A stretch of DNA of 64,000 bases, taken from the NCBI GenBank assembly GCA_949300485.1, contig CASGEL010000002.1, forward strand, positions 124,001-188,000, in the 5' to 3' direction. Numbering within the stretch: position 1 is the first letter of the stretch; the number at the start of each line of letters is the position of its first letter. The DNA is from an uncultured bacterium. GTDB lineage: Bacteria; Cyanobacteriota; Vampirovibrionia; Gastranaerophilales; Gastranaerophilaceae. Shown piece after piece: positions 45,210 through 53,123 of this stretch. A model generated the notes under the pieces. The model had not been told where the DNA came from and made no database searches. It saw nothing but the letters and a program-made list of their open reading frames with translations. The position numbers and the translations under genes were made by a program.

Positions 45210-45824
45210 ATGGATCAGGAAACATATATGAAAATTATGGGCTACGTGCCAACCGTTATTGAAGCATCCTCAAGAGGAGAACGTTCTTTTGATATCTTTT
45301 CAAGATTGTTAAGAGAAAGAATTATTTTTCTTGGAACAGAAATTGATGATGATGTTGCTAATTCAGTTGTAGCTCAGCTATTACTACTTGACAGTGAAAA
45401 TTCTGAAAAAGATATTATGTTATATATTAATAGCCCTGGAGGAGTTATAACCTCAGGAATGGCTATTTATGATACTATGCAACTCATTAAAGCTGATGTT
45501 TCTACAATTTGCCTTGGCGAGGCTGCATCAATGGGGGCATTTCTTCTATCTGCTGGAACAAAGGGGAAAAGAATGGCTTTACCAAGCGCAAGAATCATGA
45601 TACACCAGCCATTAGGCGGAGCTAAAGGGCAAGCTACGGATATTGAACTTGAAGCCAAAGAAATCCTTAGAATGAAAGATATGTTAATTGGTATTATGGC
45701 AGAAAATTCAGGTCAGCCATTTGAAAAAGTAAAAGAAGACTGTGAAAGAGATCACTACCTATCAGCTTATGAAGCTAAAGAATATGGACTTATTGACAAA
45801 GTAGTTGAACGCAGTCACTCTTAA
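45210..45824 (+). CDS. clpP: ATP-dependent Clp protease proteolytic subunit
   Basis: A 204-residue serine protease that forms the barrel of Clp proteases. The catalytic triad is Ser107 ([11 protein letters not shown]), His132 (MIHQPLGG) and Asp181 (ERDHYLSA). The start [20 protein letters not shown] is typical. An AAAGGAGAG site precedes ATG 45210, and TATAAT at 45180-45185 is a possible -10. clpX is not adjacent, but a ClpX-type zinc finger and a Clp N-domain protein are encoded in the preceding 7 kb. A terminator follows. Confidence 0.96.
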   Translation: MDQETYMKIMGYVPTVIEASSRGERSFDIFSRLLRERIIFLGTEIDDDVANSVVAQLLLLDSENSEKDIMLYINSPGGVITSGMAIYDTMQLIKADVSTICLGEAASMGAFLLSAGTKGKRMALPSARIMIHQPLGGAKGQATDIELEAKEILRMKDMLIGIMAENSGQPFEKVKEDCERDHYLSAYEAKEYGLIDKVVERSHS

Positions 45825-45852
45825 AATATTAAGAAATATTAACAAGACTACT

Positions 45853-45887
45853 AAAAACATGCAATAACTTGATATTGCATGTTTTTA
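45853..45887 (+). terminator. Rho-independent terminator after clpP
   Basis: AAACATGCAAT and ATTGCATGTTT form an 11-bp stem with an 8-base loop, followed by TTATAT. It begins about 30 bases after the clpP stop. Confidence 0.85.
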
Positions 45888-45946
45888 TATATATGTAGGT
45901 AAAATAAAAGGTTAGTTATAAAGGTTAAAAAGGTAGGGTTAGAATT

Positions 45947-46471
45947 ATGGGCATTCTGATTTTTACAGCTCGGGTGCACGATCTCATTTACCAGAAAAGT
46001 AATGTAGAGTATCGTCTGTCCAAGCTAACAAAAAGATTAAGAGACGTACAACAGTACGCGGCCACAATTGCTAACGGAGGAATTTCAATAGGTGATTTAC
46101 TCAATTCTCCGGGATCAATGATGGGCAGGACATTAGGTTACTTAGGCTTTGCACACAATAGCGCAATAGCATATATGAACCAAAATGCACCAATGATGCA
46201 GCAGCTTTGGCTTCAACAAATGGGGCCAAACCAAAATCCGCAGCAGCAACAAATGATGCAGCAATATATTTTAAGACAACTATATATGCAAGGTAGAGAA
46301 CGTGCAATGCAAATTGAAACTCGAAATTTAAAACTTGAAGAAGATAGGTTGCAGCAAGAAAAAGATAAACTGGAAGCCTTAGGAAAATCAATAGAAGAAG
46401 AATTGAAATCAGCTAAAGAAGCTAGAGATCAAGGAATTAAAGATATGGCTCCAAAATATACATTCGCTTAA
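45947..46471 (+). CDS. Coiled-coil protein of unknown function
   Basis: A 174-residue soluble protein. The first 60 residues are helical (LIYQKSNVEYRLSKLTKRLRDVQQYA). A Met/Gln-rich middle follows (near 83-113), and residues about 115-162 form a strong coiled coil with charged heptads (LEEDRLQQEKDKLEALGKSI). It ends in DMAPKYTFA. The pattern of an N-terminal helix pair and a C-terminal coil resembles secretion-associated or cytoskeletal helper proteins, but no family is recognised. Both flanks carry terminators, so it is monocistronic. Confidence 0.65.
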   Translation: MGILIFTARVHDLIYQKSNVEYRLSKLTKRLRDVQQYAATIANGGISIGDLLNSPGSMMGRTLGYLGFAHNSAIAYMNQNAPMMQQLWLQQMGPNQNPQQQQMMQQYILRQLYMQGRERAMQIETRNLKLEEDRLQQEKDKLEALGKSIEEELKSAKEARDQGIKDMAPKYTFA

Positions 46472-46516
46472 TTTGAATTAACTTAACCCTATTTTATATA
46501 ATAACTAACCATAATG

Positions 46517-46554
46517 AGTATAGAACCCATCAATGATGGGTTCTATACTTTTAT
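46517..46554. terminator. Strong hairpin between convergent genes
   Basis: AGTATAGAACCCAT and its exact complement ATGGGTTCTATACT make a 14-bp stem with a 5-base loop, followed by TTTAT on the plus strand. It terminates the coiled-coil gene and overlaps the end of the convergent cyclo-ligase gene. Confidence 0.85.
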
Positions 46555-47066
46555 ACTGAAATAATTTCCTTCACTGGAATGTCAAACTTTTCTACCGGCA
46601 ATTTATCTACAATTAACTGTTTGGGCATTAAACAAATAGTATTTTTATCTGTACTATACTCTGCCAAAAACCTATCATAAAAACCTCCGCCATAGCCAAG
46701 CCGATAACCGGATCTATCAACTAATAATGCCGGCACAATAATCAAATCCAAAATCTTAGGATTAACAGGAGATGAACATGGTTCTAAAACATTGAATGAA
46801 GATTTTTCAAGTTTATCCCCTTTATTATAAGGACAAACTAATAAATCATTACCACTCACCCTTGGAAAATAAAAAGATTTATTATCCTCAAGCAAAGAAA
46901 GTAAATTTACTTCATTCTTTAAAGGATAAAATAAAAGAATATTTACAGCATTTTTATAGAATGAATGATTTCTAAGTTTCGTCACCAACTGTTTAGAAAC
47001 ACCATCCATATTTAAATTCTTTCGAATTTCTTTAGCATTAGCCCGTAAATCTATTTTCTTATCCAC
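46551..47066 (-). CDS. 5-formyltetrahydrofolate cyclo-ligase
   Basis: A 171-residue enzyme that converts 5-formyl-THF to 5,10-methenyl-THF with ATP. It shows LLFYPLKNEVNLLSLL, the substrate segment FPRVSGNDL and the diagnostic SGYRLGYGGGFYDRFLA. It helps recycle the 5-formyl-THF formed by serine hydroxymethyltransferase, encoded at 32.5 kb. The start is GTG 47066 with no ribosome site; a TATATT hexamer ends 6 bases upstream, which might mean a leaderless transcript. Confidence 0.93.
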   Translation of the reverse strand: MDKKIDLRANAKEIRKNLNMDGVSKQLVTKLRNHSFYKNAVNILLFYPLKNEVNLLSLLEDNKSFYFPRVSGNDLLVCPYNKGDKLEKSSFNVLEPCSSPVNPKILDLIIVPALLVDRSGYRLGYGGGFYDRFLAEYSTDKNTICLMPKQLIVDKLPVEKFDIPVKEIISV

Positions 47067-47076
47067 AATTTTAATA

Positions 47077-47135
47077 TATAATAAAGGGGTAAATATTACT
47101 ACAAATTGTTAGATTTATTACTTCACTAAATCTAA
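47077..47135 (+). promoter_or_regulatory. Leader region of the cobalamin adenosyltransferase gene
   Basis: TATAAT at 47077-47082 suggests transcription from about 47089. The leader then holds a 9-bp hairpin, TTAGATTTA (47109-47117) with TAAATCTAA (47127-47135). It has no T-run and no B12-box-like sequence that I can recognise, so it is not called a cobalamin riboswitch. Confidence 0.35.
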
Positions 47136-47180
47136 TAGAGGTAGCTAATACAAACATTTTCACTAACAGCAAGGAATAGA

Positions 47181-47756
47181 ATGACAAACTGCGATAATAA
47201 TCTTATAAATCCTAATTGGGCTCAGCATGGCTATATCCAAGTTTACACAGGAAACGGCAAAGGAAAAACAACAGCATCACTAGGACTTGCAATGAGAGCC
47301 CTGGGCAGGTGCTGGAAAGTTCTTATCATTATGTTTACAAAAGGGGGAGATAATTACGGGGAACTGAACTCCTTTAGAGAACTCTCCCAAGAAATTTCAA
47401 ACAACCTTAAAATTGTTCAAGCAGGACTTGATAGAATTATATATAAAAATAACCAGTCTGATGAAGATATAAAAGAAATAAAAAAAGGCTGGGAACTGGC
47501 TAAAAAAGTAATCCAAAATCACCAATGTCAATTGCTTATCCTTGATGAAATAAATATTGCAATTGATATGGAAATACTTGATGTTGATGAAGTTGTAGAG
47601 GTTCTAAAAAATAAACCTGATGAAATGGAAATTGTCCTAACAGGACGAAACGCTCATCCTAAAATTATTGAAATAGCACATCTTGTATCAAAAATCGAAC
47701 CAATAAAACATTATTGGAATACAGGAATTGCAGCAAGAAAAGGCATTGAATATTAA
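47181..47756 (+). CDS. cobO: Cob(I)alamin adenosyltransferase (CobA/BtuR type)
   Basis: A 191-residue P-loop enzyme that adds the adenosyl group to cobalamin. The P-loop is TGNGKGKTT (23-31) after HGYIQVY. LILDEINIAIDMEIL, VVEVLKNKPDEMEIVLTGR and AHPKIIEIAHLVSKI are family motifs. AAGGA precedes ATG 47181. No other cobalamin genes are in the window, so it may serve B12 salvage. It is followed 78 bases later by an unrelated methyltransferase gene. Confidence 0.94.
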   Translation: MTNCDNNLINPNWAQHGYIQVYTGNGKGKTTASLGLAMRALGRCWKVLIIMFTKGGDNYGELNSFRELSQEISNNLKIVQAGLDRIIYKNNQSDEDIKEIKKGWELAKKVIQNHQCQLLILDEINIAIDMEILDVDEVVEVLKNKPDEMEIVLTGRNAHPKIIEIAHLVSKIEPIKHYWNTGIAARKGIEY

Positions 47757-47834
47757 TAAGATTACAAACCATAACATTTCCACAATAGCTATATATTTAA
47801 TGGTTAATTACAGAGTGACAAAGAGGTATGAAAA

Positions 47835-48647
47835 ATGGGAAATTATGATGATTTAGCACTACAAATTGCTGACAGATATCTACATTCAAAATACAATCTT
47901 TCAGCAAAAGATTTAGATTTTTATATAAAAAATAACCTTGCATATATAAATGAAATTCACAATACAACAATTGATGATATACCTTTCCAATTTTATGATT
48001 CAATAATTTCTAAAACCGTAGATATGGTTTCTAGAGAAATTAATTACGGATATGAATACAACTTTAAAAATATAGACTTCCAAGAAGGTGATACGGTAAT
48101 AGATATTGGTGGTAACATCGGAATGGTATCAATTTACCTTGCTAAAAAATTTCCATTTTTAAAAATATATGCATTTGAACCTGTTTATCAAAACTATGAA
48201 AATTTTAAAAAGAATATTGAATTAAACAAAATTCCTAAAGATACAATTACACTTGAACATAAAGCTGTTACAAAAGATGGAAGAATGGTCGACATGAGCA
48301 TTAATGCTCTAAATACCGGAGGTTCTTCAATTTCAGATGTAATTTCTACAGGCGCAATTACACAGGAGTGCAATTGCAATATCAAATCAACAACTTTGGA
48401 TAAAATTATAAAAAAATATAAAATCCAAAACATTAAACTTTTAAAAATAGACTGTGAAGGTTCTGAATATGAAATTCTTTATGGAACAAAAGAAAAAAAC
48501 CTCAAAAATATTCAAATATTAAGAGGAGAATTTCATGAAAACAAACAACTTACAAACGAATATGACATTGACAGGCTATACGAATATGTAAATCAATACA
48601 TTAAAAATATCCGGGTCGTAAAAGCCAGATCGTGCTTTATAATGTAA
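47835..48647 (+). CDS. FkbM-family SAM-dependent methyltransferase
   Basis: A 270-residue class I methyltransferase. The SAM motif I is VIDIGGNIGMVSIYLAKKFP near 90-108, followed by YAFEPVYQNYENFKKNIELN (motif II with the Phe-Glu-Pro), STTLDKIIKKY and LLKIDCEGSEYEILYGT, all typical of FkbM. Members methylate hydroxyls of sugars or polyketides. It may act on a surface glycan. AAGAGG lies 8 bases before ATG 47835; an earlier ATG at 47828 is out of frame. Confidence 0.85.
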   Translation: MGNYDDLALQIADRYLHSKYNLSAKDLDFYIKNNLAYINEIHNTTIDDIPFQFYDSIISKTVDMVSREINYGYEYNFKNIDFQEGDTVIDIGGNIGMVSIYLAKKFPFLKIYAFEPVYQNYENFKKNIELNKIPKDTITLEHKAVTKDGRMVDMSINALNTGGSSISDVISTGAITQECNCNIKSTTLDKIIKKYKIQNIKLLKIDCEGSEYEILYGTKEKNLKNIQILRGEFHENKQLTNEYDIDRLYEYVNQYIKNIRVVKARSCFIM

Positions 48648-48652
48648 AATCA

Positions 48653-48680
48653 ATAAAAAAGCCATAACATAAATTATGGC
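48653..48680 (-). terminator. Rho-independent terminator of the sigma factor gene
   Basis: On the minus strand GCCATAA and TTATGGC form a 7-bp stem with a 6-base loop followed by TTTTTT. It lies 38 bases after the sigma gene stop. The plus strand has no T-run here, so the methyltransferase gene may end by another means. Confidence 0.8.
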
Positions 48681-48718
48681 AAAGGATAACGAAATAAACA
48701 CGAGAAATTTTATAAGAA

Positions 48719-49627
48719 TTAACAAATGTAGCAGGATAATAAGGTTTCACCTGTCATTTTCATCTTTTTCAAAGCTCTCAGCTCAGTCTGTCTGATACAT
48801 TCTTTTGTAACTCCATATATATTTCCAATTTCTTCTAAAGTGTATCTTTCATTATCATCAAGACCATATCTCATTTTAACAACTTCCTGTTCTCTCTCTT
48901 TTAATGTTGAAATAACGTTATGTATATCATTTTTTAAAGCTTCATACTCAATATTTTCAGAAACCAATGTCGTATCATCAGCTAAAATATCTGCTACATT
49001 TAATTCCTTACCGTCCTGTCTTTCCAATCCGTTTTCAATAGATATTGTCTTTGAATACGCAGACAAAAATTTTTCGATTTTATCAGGTGCAATATTCATT
49101 TTCTTTGCAACATCCTCTGTTTTTACAGAAGTATTAAATTCCTGCTCCATCTGAGATTTTACTTTAGAAAATTTTGATAATGTTTCCTGAATGTAAACAG
49201 GGATTTTCATACAATATGATTGCTCTGATATAGCTTTAAACATAGCCTGCCTAATCCACCATGCTGCATAAGTAGAAAATCTATATCCTAACCTGTAATT
49301 ATATTTTTCAATAGCAATCATCAAGCCCATATTTCCTTCCTGAATCAAATCAACCATAGGCAATGAAGACATATGTATGGCTTTTCTTGCAATAGTCACA
49401 ACCAATTTTAAATTACCCTGAATCATTTTCTTTTTTGCATCAATGTCACCTTGTTCAATTTTCTTAGCTAATTCTTTTTCCTCATCAAATGATAATTGTG
49501 GATAATCAGCAATTTCTCTTAAATAAACCTTTAATACAGTATCTCCAGATGCTTCAACAACATCATCTTTTGCTGGATTTGAATTTTGAGGTTCAACTTT
49601 CATTTTAATAAGCAACTCTTCTTTCAT
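48719..49627 (-). CDS. RpoD-like group 2 sigma-70 factor
   Basis: A 302-residue sigma factor with region 1.2 (DTVLKVYLREIADYPQLSFDEEKELAKKI, 29-57), region 2 (NLKLVVTIARKAIHMSSLPMVDLIQEGNMGL and YRFSTYAAWWIRQAM), region 3 and region 4 (REQEVVKMRYGLDDNERYTLEEIGNIYGVTKECIRQTELRALKKM). It lacks the long region 1.1 and non-conserved region of the primary factor, as in cyanobacterial SigB-SigE. It probably serves alternative conditions. GGAG lies 9 bases before ATG 49627. A perfect 9-bp inverted repeat is 79-101 bases upstream. Confidence 0.9.
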   Translation of the reverse strand: MKEELLIKMKVEPQNSNPAKDDVVEASGDTVLKVYLREIADYPQLSFDEEKELAKKIEQGDIDAKKKMIQGNLKLVVTIARKAIHMSSLPMVDLIQEGNMGLMIAIEKYNYRLGYRFSTYAAWWIRQAMFKAISEQSYCMKIPVYIQETLSKFSKVKSQMEQEFNTSVKTEDVAKKMNIAPDKIEKFLSAYSKTISIENGLERQDGKELNVADILADDTTLVSENIEYEALKNDIHNVISTLKEREQEVVKMRYGLDDNERYTLEEIGNIYGVTKECIRQTELRALKKMKMTGETLLSCYIC

Positions 49628-49705
49628 AGATTAAACTCCTTCTTATTCGCATGAGAAATTTAGGCGGTCCATTCAAAACAGCCTGCTCGGGTAAATGTAA
49701 CACGA

Positions 49706-49728
49706 GGGTATATATTTTGTATATACCC
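49706..49728. promoter_or_regulatory. Inverted repeat upstream of the sigma factor gene
   Basis: GGGTATATA and TATATACCC flank a TTTTG centre, a perfect 9-bp inverted repeat in the 230-base divergent region between the sigma factor and thioredoxin genes. It may be an operator for one or both. It is not followed by a T-run on either strand. Confidence 0.45.
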
Positions 49729-49857
49729 AAATATATATAAGCAGTGACATTATGTTAAGAAATATGAATGTAAATTTTTATAAACTTGTTTATCAATACC
49801 TTATTTATGATATTTTCATATTATAATAATATTGGAGGAGAAAAGGAGATTTACAAA

Positions 49858-50424
49858 ATGGGATTAAATCTGAAAGAGAAACTTCAAAATATTAACAAAA
49901 AAAATATCGCAATTGTTGTTTCTGTATTATTTATTTTAACAATGTGTATAGTTGCAGGATTTGAGTATTACCAATACAATAAGATGAAATCAAAAGCAGC
50001 AGATGCTCAAGAAGATATGATAAGAAACCTTTCTACTTTAAATGAGCAGGGCGAACCTAAAAAACCATCTGAATATAATATTGGAATAGAATATAACAAA
50101 GCAATGAAAGGTAAAAAACCGGTATTAGTTTTATTCTATGCAGATTGGTGTCATTACTGTGTAAGATTTATGCCGATATATCAAGAACTGTCAGAAAAAT
50201 ATAAAGACACATTAGAATTTTCTAAAGTTAATATTGAAGATAAAAAATACGAAAAAATTGTTAATGATATTGGTATCACAGGATTTCCTACAGTATTTTT
50301 AATGGATCCTAAGTATGATAACAAAGTTTTATTATCAAATGCTTATCTCGGAAAGACTGAATTAGTAAGTAAAGAAATTGACAGATTTTTAAGAATCAGA
50401 AAAATGTTAGATTCTAAAAAATAA
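49858..50424 (+). CDS. Membrane-anchored thioredoxin-like protein
   Basis: A 188-residue protein with an N-terminal membrane anchor (IAIVVSVLFILTMCIVAGF, 17-35) and an extracytoplasmic thioredoxin fold: VLVLFYADWCHYCVRFMP with redox cysteines C98 and C101, and the cis-proline loop GITGFPTVFLMD. The WCHYC site differs from thioredoxin's WCGPC, and resembles DsbD-gamma/TlpA-like proteins active in the envelope. ATG 49858 follows AAAGGAG; a longer frame from 49786 lacks a site. A terminator follows. Confidence 0.85.
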   Translation: MGLNLKEKLQNINKKNIAIVVSVLFILTMCIVAGFEYYQYNKMKSKAADAQEDMIRNLSTLNEQGEPKKPSEYNIGIEYNKAMKGKKPVLVLFYADWCHYCVRFMPIYQELSEKYKDTLEFSKVNIEDKKYEKIVNDIGITGFPTVFLMDPKYDNKVLLSNAYLGKTELVSKEIDRFLRIRKMLDSKK

Positions 50425-50475
50425 GTTAAAAATTCGTTACAAGCTACTTTAAAATAAAATATGTATTAGATATAA

Positions 50476-50515
50476 TAACAGTGTTTCCGAACATCGAAAA
50501 CACTGTTATATATTT
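50476..50515 (+). terminator. Hairpin terminator after the thioredoxin-like gene
   Basis: TAACAGTGTTT and AAACACTGTTA form an 11-bp stem with an 11-base loop, followed by TATATTTAATTTT. Confidence 0.75.
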
Positions 50516-50621
50516 AATTTTATTATAGAAGTATGTTTCAAAAAGGTTATCTGCATTTATGAGAAGAATTCCACAATATTTCTTAATATTTTGTAACATT
50601 AAACAAAGATATAGCAATTTT

Positions 50622-50651
50622 TATAATGTTTGGAATTCTATATATATAGAA
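50622..50651 (+). promoter_or_regulatory. Promoter -10 and 16-bp palindrome before the paired membrane-protein operon
   Basis: TATAAT at 50622-50627 has a weak TTAAAC 17 bases upstream. Immediately downstream, near the expected transcription start, is the exact 16-bp palindrome TTCTATATATATAGAA (50636-50651). It could be an operator or a small 5' hairpin. Confidence 0.4.
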
Positions 50652-50670
50652 GGTCATAGTAGGTGTAAAA

Positions 50671-52278
50671 ATGAGTATCGAAAAGATTAAAAGCAGCGTA
50701 GAAGCGGGTTATACCCCAAAGAGCTTATTAGGTCATGCTAACCAAAAAAGAATTTATCTAAGCATGCCAAAAGACAGCACCAGTTTTACAGGAGCAGGAG
50801 CAACAGCAACTAAAAGTCTAAAAGATTTTATACTTGAAATAATGCCAAGTAAAATCAAAAACATGGTAAAAATCCATGAGGGAATGGGAGAAATTCAAAA
50901 CCAATTAATCAATGCTATAGGTACAGGTTTAGTTGCACCTTTATTTATTAAATACAATCCTATTTCAGACACTGACAAAGATACCAGAACATATACAGCT
51001 TGGAGACAACCTATATCTGCAGTCTTGGCAGTAGCAACTCAATGTGCCATTGTTATCCCGTTTAATGCAGCCATTAAAAGAATGGCAGATATAGGATATG
51101 TACATCTACCACTCCAATACAATTCTACATTATTCCCATCAGATACTTATATTAAAAAACAAATAAAGAATGACAATCCAAATAAAAAATTTGATAAAAA
51201 AGAAATGGAAGAACTTATCAAAGAATATAAAAAGAAAAATGATAAAGTTCTAGAGAATATGATTAAAAATGACAAAATCATATTAACAACAACTGATGTA
51301 AACTCAGTTTCCAAAGTTGAATTACCTGCAGAAGATTTCAAAAAACTATTTATAGAAACAATAGATAAGATTGTAGAAGAAGAAAAAATTGAAAAAATAA
51401 AAGCAATTCAACATAAACTTCCACAAAAAATTGAACGAGGAATGTTCTACCATGATTATCCTGAAGAGTCTACAGCAGTGCTACAAAGATTAGCAAATAA
51501 AGTTTCGCAAATATATACACAATCTGATTTTAGTACAAATCCTGATAAATTTGTTGAAGCCAGCAGGGATTTTGATAAAGAATGCAAAACTATAATTAAA
51601 GAACTTAAAGGCGATATCAAAAAAGACCCAACAAAAAAATATGTTAACAATGAACTAATAAAAATTGTAAAAGAAATTCGCCAAAGAAATACCGGTTCTG
51701 ATTCAAATACAATGAGATCTGTAGAATCAGCGATAAACAAAATGATTAATAATCTCAACAGAATGAGTTCAAAAAAATCTACTCAAGAGATTATGGAATA
51801 TGTCAACGAAGTCATTTATAAACGAACCGAAGCTATCGACAACTTGATTGAACTATTTGGTCAAATAAGAACGAAGCTTGAAACTTCAGGAATAAGCGTA
51901 AAAGAAGCTCAAGACTTAATTGACGAAAAAATTACAACAGCAAGAAATTCTGTATTAACAAAATTAAGAGCTCAAGGATTGAGTGAACAGGAAATCAAAG
52001 ATTCTATTGATTTAGCAGAAGGAGTAAGTTCAAGATTAACTGAAAAAACAGCCTCATTAGCTAAAAATATCGGGGAACAATTAAAAAGCCACGCAAAAGC
52101 AAATATTGACGGATTGAAACGTTGGACCGGATTAGGAGTTTCTTTAGCAATACTTCCTGCAACCTGCTGGTTGTTAAACCGAATATATCCTTGGTTTATG
52201 GATCTGGCATTCCCTAAATTATCAAATAAAGCAGGAAAAGCCAAAGAAAATAATGATAAGAAAGGGGAGGTGAAGTAA
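50671..52278 (+). CDS. Large lineage-specific membrane protein of unknown function (A of pair)
   Basis: A 535-residue protein. After a polar start with a Gly/Ala patch (SFTGAGATATKSL, 38-50), a membrane-type region lies at about 112-137 (RQPISAVLAVATQCAIVIPF). A 330-residue charged, helical and coiled domain follows (ELIKEYKKKNDKVLENMIKN, AIDNLIELFGQIRTKLETSG). A C-terminal hydrophobic pair is at about 484-515 (WTGLGVSLAILPATCWLLNR). The pattern R-x-Tyr-x-Ala, 13 residues, Gln-x-Ala at 106-126 recurs in the next gene. No family is recognised. It has a weak ribosome site and is one base from the next gene. Confidence 0.7.
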   Translation: MSIEKIKSSVEAGYTPKSLLGHANQKRIYLSMPKDSTSFTGAGATATKSLKDFILEIMPSKIKNMVKIHEGMGEIQNQLINAIGTGLVAPLFIKYNPISDTDKDTRTYTAWRQPISAVLAVATQCAIVIPFNAAIKRMADIGYVHLPLQYNSTLFPSDTYIKKQIKNDNPNKKFDKKEMEELIKEYKKKNDKVLENMIKNDKIILTTTDVNSVSKVELPAEDFKKLFIETIDKIVEEEKIEKIKAIQHKLPQKIERGMFYHDYPEESTAVLQRLANKVSQIYTQSDFSTNPDKFVEASRDFDKECKTIIKELKGDIKKDPTKKYVNNELIKIVKEIRQRNTGSDSNTMRSVESAINKMINNLNRMSSKKSTQEIMEYVNEVIYKRTEAIDNLIELFGQIRTKLETSGISVKEAQDLIDEKITTARNSVLTKLRAQGLSEQEIKDSIDLAEGVSSRLTEKTASLAKNIGEQLKSHAKANIDGLKRWTGLGVSLAILPATCWLLNRIYPWFMDLAFPKLSNKAGKAKENNDKKGEVK

Positions 52279-52279
52279 G

Positions 52280-53050
52280 ATGAGTAATATACCTCGCGTT
52301 CTTTCAAATGTAGTATACAGACCAATAGCCTGGTTCGCAAACTCAAGAATTGCCCGTAAGGCCGGAAATGAAGTTTATGCAAACAACAGAAGATACATTG
52401 ATGGATTAGGCGTAGCCTCAATCATTGCAAAAGATGGCTTAGGCTGCTATCTATATGTTACACAGAGTTTAAATAACAAAGATATTCCGGATGACAAACG
52501 TAAATTCGTTGCATCATTAGACTTAACAAACGGAATTTTGATGATATTACTCCAGCTAGCAATGTTCTTCACCGTTTCAAACAAAGTTTGCCAAACTAAA
52601 ATGTTTGACAAATTCTTTGGAAAATTATTCGACAGACCAGTTAGAAAAACATATTATAAATTGGTACAAAATCAACCTGGATTTGAAGATATCAATGGAA
52701 TAAAATTCAATAGAGAATTCAAGAAAATCCGTAATAATGTAAAAGATGCTTTTGGAGGTTTAACATCATTGGCAGCTGCAACTATCGTAGGAAAACGTAT
52801 GCTGGTACCGTTGATAGCAACTCCTCTTGCAGATAAAGTTGAAAAGAAAATGACTGAACATGAAGCAAAGAAAAAAGGATTACCTGCGCCACAAAAGGCA
52901 AATGATGATAAATCAAATCCTTCAATGAAAGGCTCTGCAAAAACTTCGACTGCTCAAACAACTGCTTCAGAACAGGTAAAAGTCATTAACAATCAGAAAC
53001 CAAACTCTAATGAAGCAAATACAAATCTATTAGCAAAATACAAAAAATAA
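52280..53050 (+). CDS. Lineage-specific membrane protein of unknown function (B of pair)
   Basis: A 256-residue protein with a hydrophobic segment around 80-103 (TNGILMILLQLAMFFTVSNK), a weaker one at 151-175 (LTSLAAATIVGKRMLVPLIA), and a disordered Lys/Ser/Thr/Gln-rich C-terminus from about 190. Residues 74-94 (RKFVASL...QLA) repeat the R-x-Phe-x-Ala, 13 residues, Gln-x-Ala pattern of the upstream protein, so the two probably share a domain. GGAGGTGA overlaps the upstream stop and lies just before ATG 52280. A terminator follows, making a two-gene operon. Confidence 0.7.
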   Translation: MSNIPRVLSNVVYRPIAWFANSRIARKAGNEVYANNRRYIDGLGVASIIAKDGLGCYLYVTQSLNNKDIPDDKRKFVASLDLTNGILMILLQLAMFFTVSNKVCQTKMFDKFFGKLFDRPVRKTYYKLVQNQPGFEDINGIKFNREFKKIRNNVKDAFGGLTSLAAATIVGKRMLVPLIATPLADKVEKKMTEHEAKKKGLPAPQKANDDKSNPSMKGSAKTSTAQTTASEQVKVINNQKPNSNEANTNLLAKYKK

Positions 53051-53070
53051 AATACATCTACTATCAAGGG

Positions 53071-53105
53071 TGCCGATTCTATAAATATAGAATCGGCATT
53101 TCCGT
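53071..53105 (+). terminator. Hairpin terminator after the paired membrane-protein genes
   Basis: TGCCGATTCTAT and ATAGAATCGGCA make a perfect 12-bp stem with a 4-base loop, then TTTCCGTATTT. It starts 20 bases after the stop. Confidence 0.75.
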
Positions 53106-53123
53106 ATTTACCAACAAAATTCT

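Noticed and set aside
47067-47180. Cobalamin riboswitch before the adenosyltransferase gene
   Set aside because: The leader is under 100 bases and shows no B12-box-like sequence; only a simple 9-bp hairpin is present.
50671-53050. Prophage origin of the two large unknown membrane proteins
   Set aside because: No integrase, capsid, terminase or att-like repeats are nearby and base composition matches the surroundings.
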